Origin: Anseongella ginsenosidimutans
Lineage (GTDB): Bacteria; Bacteroidota; Bacteroidia; Sphingobacteriales; Sphingobacteriaceae
Reading direction: 5' to 3'
Length of the DNA stretch: 64,000 nt
Assembly: GCF_008033235.1 (NCBI RefSeq)
Contig: NZ_CP042432.1
Span: 1,488,001 to 1,552,000, forward strand
A program made the position numbers and the translations under genes. The notes under the pieces were generated by a model. That model did no database searches. It worked only from the letters and a program-made list of their open reading frames with translations, and was not told where the DNA came from. Below are positions 62,259 to 64,000 of this stretch, in pieces; position 1 is the first letter of the stretch, and every line of letters starts with the position of its first letter.

Positions 62259-64000
62259 TCATTGAAAGATCATCAGCCCGGCGCCCGCTTTAAAATGTTC
62301 GTTCACCGTCACGGGCAATTTGCCCCGCGGGCGAAGTTCCTTGAGAAAGTAAGCGGCCGCTGCTTTTTCCGTGAACGGGGAGTTTTCATAAGCAACAACA
62401 AGCACGCGGGCATTTTCAATGCCTTTTAATTGATTAAGGGTATAGGCGTTGGCCATAAGGGCGAAAGAAGTTTTGGGAAGGCTGCTCAGGCGCGTAATGA
62501 AATGCAGTACCGGGTCGGAAAAATCAAGCAGGCTGCGGGGGCGGCTGCGCTTATCATGAATTCCCACGATCACCCGGTCAAATTGGGTTAATTTTGCTTC
62601 CAGGCGGGCAATCTCGCCTTCCCCGGCCGATTTCTGCAGCACAAAACTGCTTACTTTTTTTCCGGCCGCCAGTTTTCGCTGAAAAACGGTCCCGAAGTCG
62701 CTCCCGATGGAAATAACGGCCGTCGTGAGCAAGGGCTCGGGAATGGGGAAATAACTGGGTGGGTTATCCCGCAGCAGGGTCAGGGATTCGTCGGCAAGGC
62801 GCTGTATGAGAACGTCCGCCTCCCGGCGGTTCAGCGCGGCAAAGAGCTGATCCGTATCAACCGGCTGGTAATTGTCCAGGCCGGCCCATTCTTTTGCGGC
62901 CAGGATGCGCTTCACGCGCGCGTCTATTTCTTCCCAGGTGATCACGCCCCGGCGGATAGCTTTCCGGATAGAGCTAATGGCCAGTTCCACATCTTCGCTC
63001 AGCTCTATGAGGTCGTTGCCAGCCGCCACTGCCATCAATTCAACTTCCCCGGTAGGAAAATTCCGGGTAACCCCTTTCATATTCATAGCATCGGTGAAAA
63101 CAAGGCCCTGAAAATTGAGTTCCTCACGCAGCACGCCGGTAATGATGGGCCTTGAAAGCGTGGAAGGGAGGTTGGGCGTTTTATCCAGGGCGGGAATGTT
63201 CATATGAGCTACCATTACCCCGCTGATTCCCCGGTTGATCAGGTAACGGAACGGGTACAGCTCCAGGGAATCCAGGCGTTCCCGGCTGAAGTTAAGAGTA
63301 GGCAGGCCCAAGTGGGAATCCACGTCCGTATCGCCGTGGCCCGGGAAATGTTTGACCGTGGCCATAATGCCGCCGTCCTGCAAACCGCGCATATAAGCAA
63401 ATCCTTTATCGGCTACCTTATACATGTCCTCACCGAAGGAACGATAATTGATCACGGGATTATTGATGTTATTATTTACATCTACCACGGGCGCAAAGTT
63501 CACATGCATCCCCAGGCGCTTGAAATCCTTCGCTATCTGCTGGCCCATATTATAGATGAGTTCATTATTGCTGATCGCCCCCAGGGTCATCTGGTAAGGA
63601 TAAGAAACCGTACTGTCCAGGCGCATGCCCACGCCCCATTCCGCATCCATGGCTACCAGGGCTGGAACCTTGAGCAGGGACTGGTAACGGTTGAGCAGGC
63701 GGCTTTGCTCAACGGGGCCGCCCTGGAAAAAAACAATGCCCCCTATTTGCTCCTTTTCGATTAATTTCGCTAATTCCTCATAGGATTTTTCATCTCTGTT
63801 CGAATAGGCGGGCACCATAAAAAGCTGGCCTATTTTTTCCTTTTTTGAGAGCGTATTGAACACGGAATCCACCCAGGGAGTGCTTACCGCCAAAAATTCA
63901 GGTGAACCGGCTTCTTTTATTTTATTATCTTGGGCATGGATTTTGATTGTACCCAGGATGAAATAAAGCAAAATCTGGAAGGGGCGAATCGAAGTTTGCA
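62259..64000 (-). CDS. Glycoside hydrolase family 3 protein, start beyond window
   Basis: About 580 aa in the window; the reading frame stays open to 64000, so the true start is outside. The end of a signal peptide is seen (FQILLYFILGTIKIHAQ). GH3 features: the NagZ-type KHFPGHGDTDVDSH dyad, and the nucleophile Asp in GLVFTDAMNMKGV. These mark a beta-N-acetylhexosaminidase or related exo-glycosidase. Related Bacteroidota proteins often carry a beta-lactamase-like domain after the GH3 part, but here the protein ends at 62259 soon after LPVTVNEHFKAGAGL, and no such domain follows in any frame. It is upstream of susC and transcribed in the same direction. Confidence 0.88.
   Translation of the reverse strand, partial: QTSIRPFQILLYFILGTIKIHAQDNKIKEAGSPEFLAVSTPWVDSVFNTLSKKEKIGQLFMVPAYSNRDEKSYEELAKLIEKEQIGGIVFFQGGPVEQSRLLNRYQSLLKVPALVAMDAEWGVGMRLDSTVSYPYQMTLGAISNNELIYNMGQQIAKDFKRLGMHVNFAPVVDVNNNINNPVINYRSFGEDMYKVADKGFAYMRGLQDGGIMATVKHFPGHGDTDVDSHLGLPTLNFSRERLDSLELYPFRYLINRGISGVMVAHMNIPALDKTPNLPSTLSRPIITGVLREELNFQGLVFTDAMNMKGVTRNFPTGEVELMAVAAGNDLIELSEDVELAISSIRKAIRRGVITWEEIDARVKRILAAKEWAGLDNYQPVDTDQLFAALNRREADVLIQRLADESLTLLRDNPPSYFPIPEPLLTTAVISIGSDFGTVFQRKLAAGKKVSSFVLQKSAGEGEIARLEAKLTQFDRVIVGIHDKRSRPRSLLDFSDPVLHFITRLSSLPKTSFALMANAYTLNQLKGIENARVLVVAYENSPFTEKAAAAYFLKELRPRGKLPVTVNEHFKAGAGLMIFQ

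Overview
The window is chromosomal DNA of a Bacteroidota bacterium at roughly 50% G+C, most like Sphingobacteriales or Chitinophagales. The evidence is the TTTG-N19/20-TAnnTTTG promoters, a SusC/SusD pair with DUF4998/DUF5000-type lipoproteins, a DUF6728-like microprotein, the rplM-rpsI-rpsB-tsf order, and the scarcity of Shine-Dalgarno sequences. The genus cannot be named from the sequence alone.

Layout. 1-1910: a group IIC-type intron with its reverse transcriptase/maturase, sitting just behind the terminator of a tRNA-Asp gene. 2334-5408: a GMC oxidoreductase with its small subunit, then a c-type cytochrome lipoprotein. 5530-6603: prfA. 6749-21486: a surface-glycan cluster with nine glycosyltransferase genes, a GT11 fucosyltransferase, two methyltransferase-like proteins and an MsbA-type exporter, interrupted by a very GC-rich gene-free stretch at about 18.35-18.65 kb. 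21523-31655: housekeeping genes (meaB, pepP, an OmpA-family protein, a DUF6728-like microprotein, ridA, an EamA permease, recG, an esterase, an ABC exporter). 31799-35754: frr, pyrH, tsf, rpsB, rpsI and rplM. 35986-40404: an unknown protein, an RsmI-like methylase, a broken AAA-ATPase gene with 15-bp dyad repeats upstream, hflX and a secreted esterase. 40441-43509: a trpE-trpG-trpC operon behind a leader peptide and attenuator. 43583-47902: two secreted amidohydrolase-family proteins. 48094-48204: an unusual tRNA-like gene. 48328-53758: an Lrp regulator, a membrane protein, pdhB and a helicase-nuclease. 53990-64000: a SusC/SusD utilisation locus with two lipoproteins and a GH3 enzyme whose start lies beyond the window.

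Two regulatory or RNA features stand out. The first is an attenuator upstream of trpE: a 48-codon leader ORF with a Trp-Arg-Trp motif, a 9-nt segment perfectly complementary to the terminator arm, and a strong terminator. The second is a promoter- and terminator-flanked tRNA-like RNA with a Leu-like D arm, a GUC (Asp-type) anticodon and a variable region of about 42 nt.

Five genes (GMC oxidoreductase, fucosyltransferase, recG, trpE, large amidohydrolase) are each broken by one missing G or C in a short G/C run, and each is restored by one added base. The common pattern, which includes recG and trpE, points to base-calling or assembly errors rather than gene decay. The AAA-ATPase relic is different: it has a real internal deletion.
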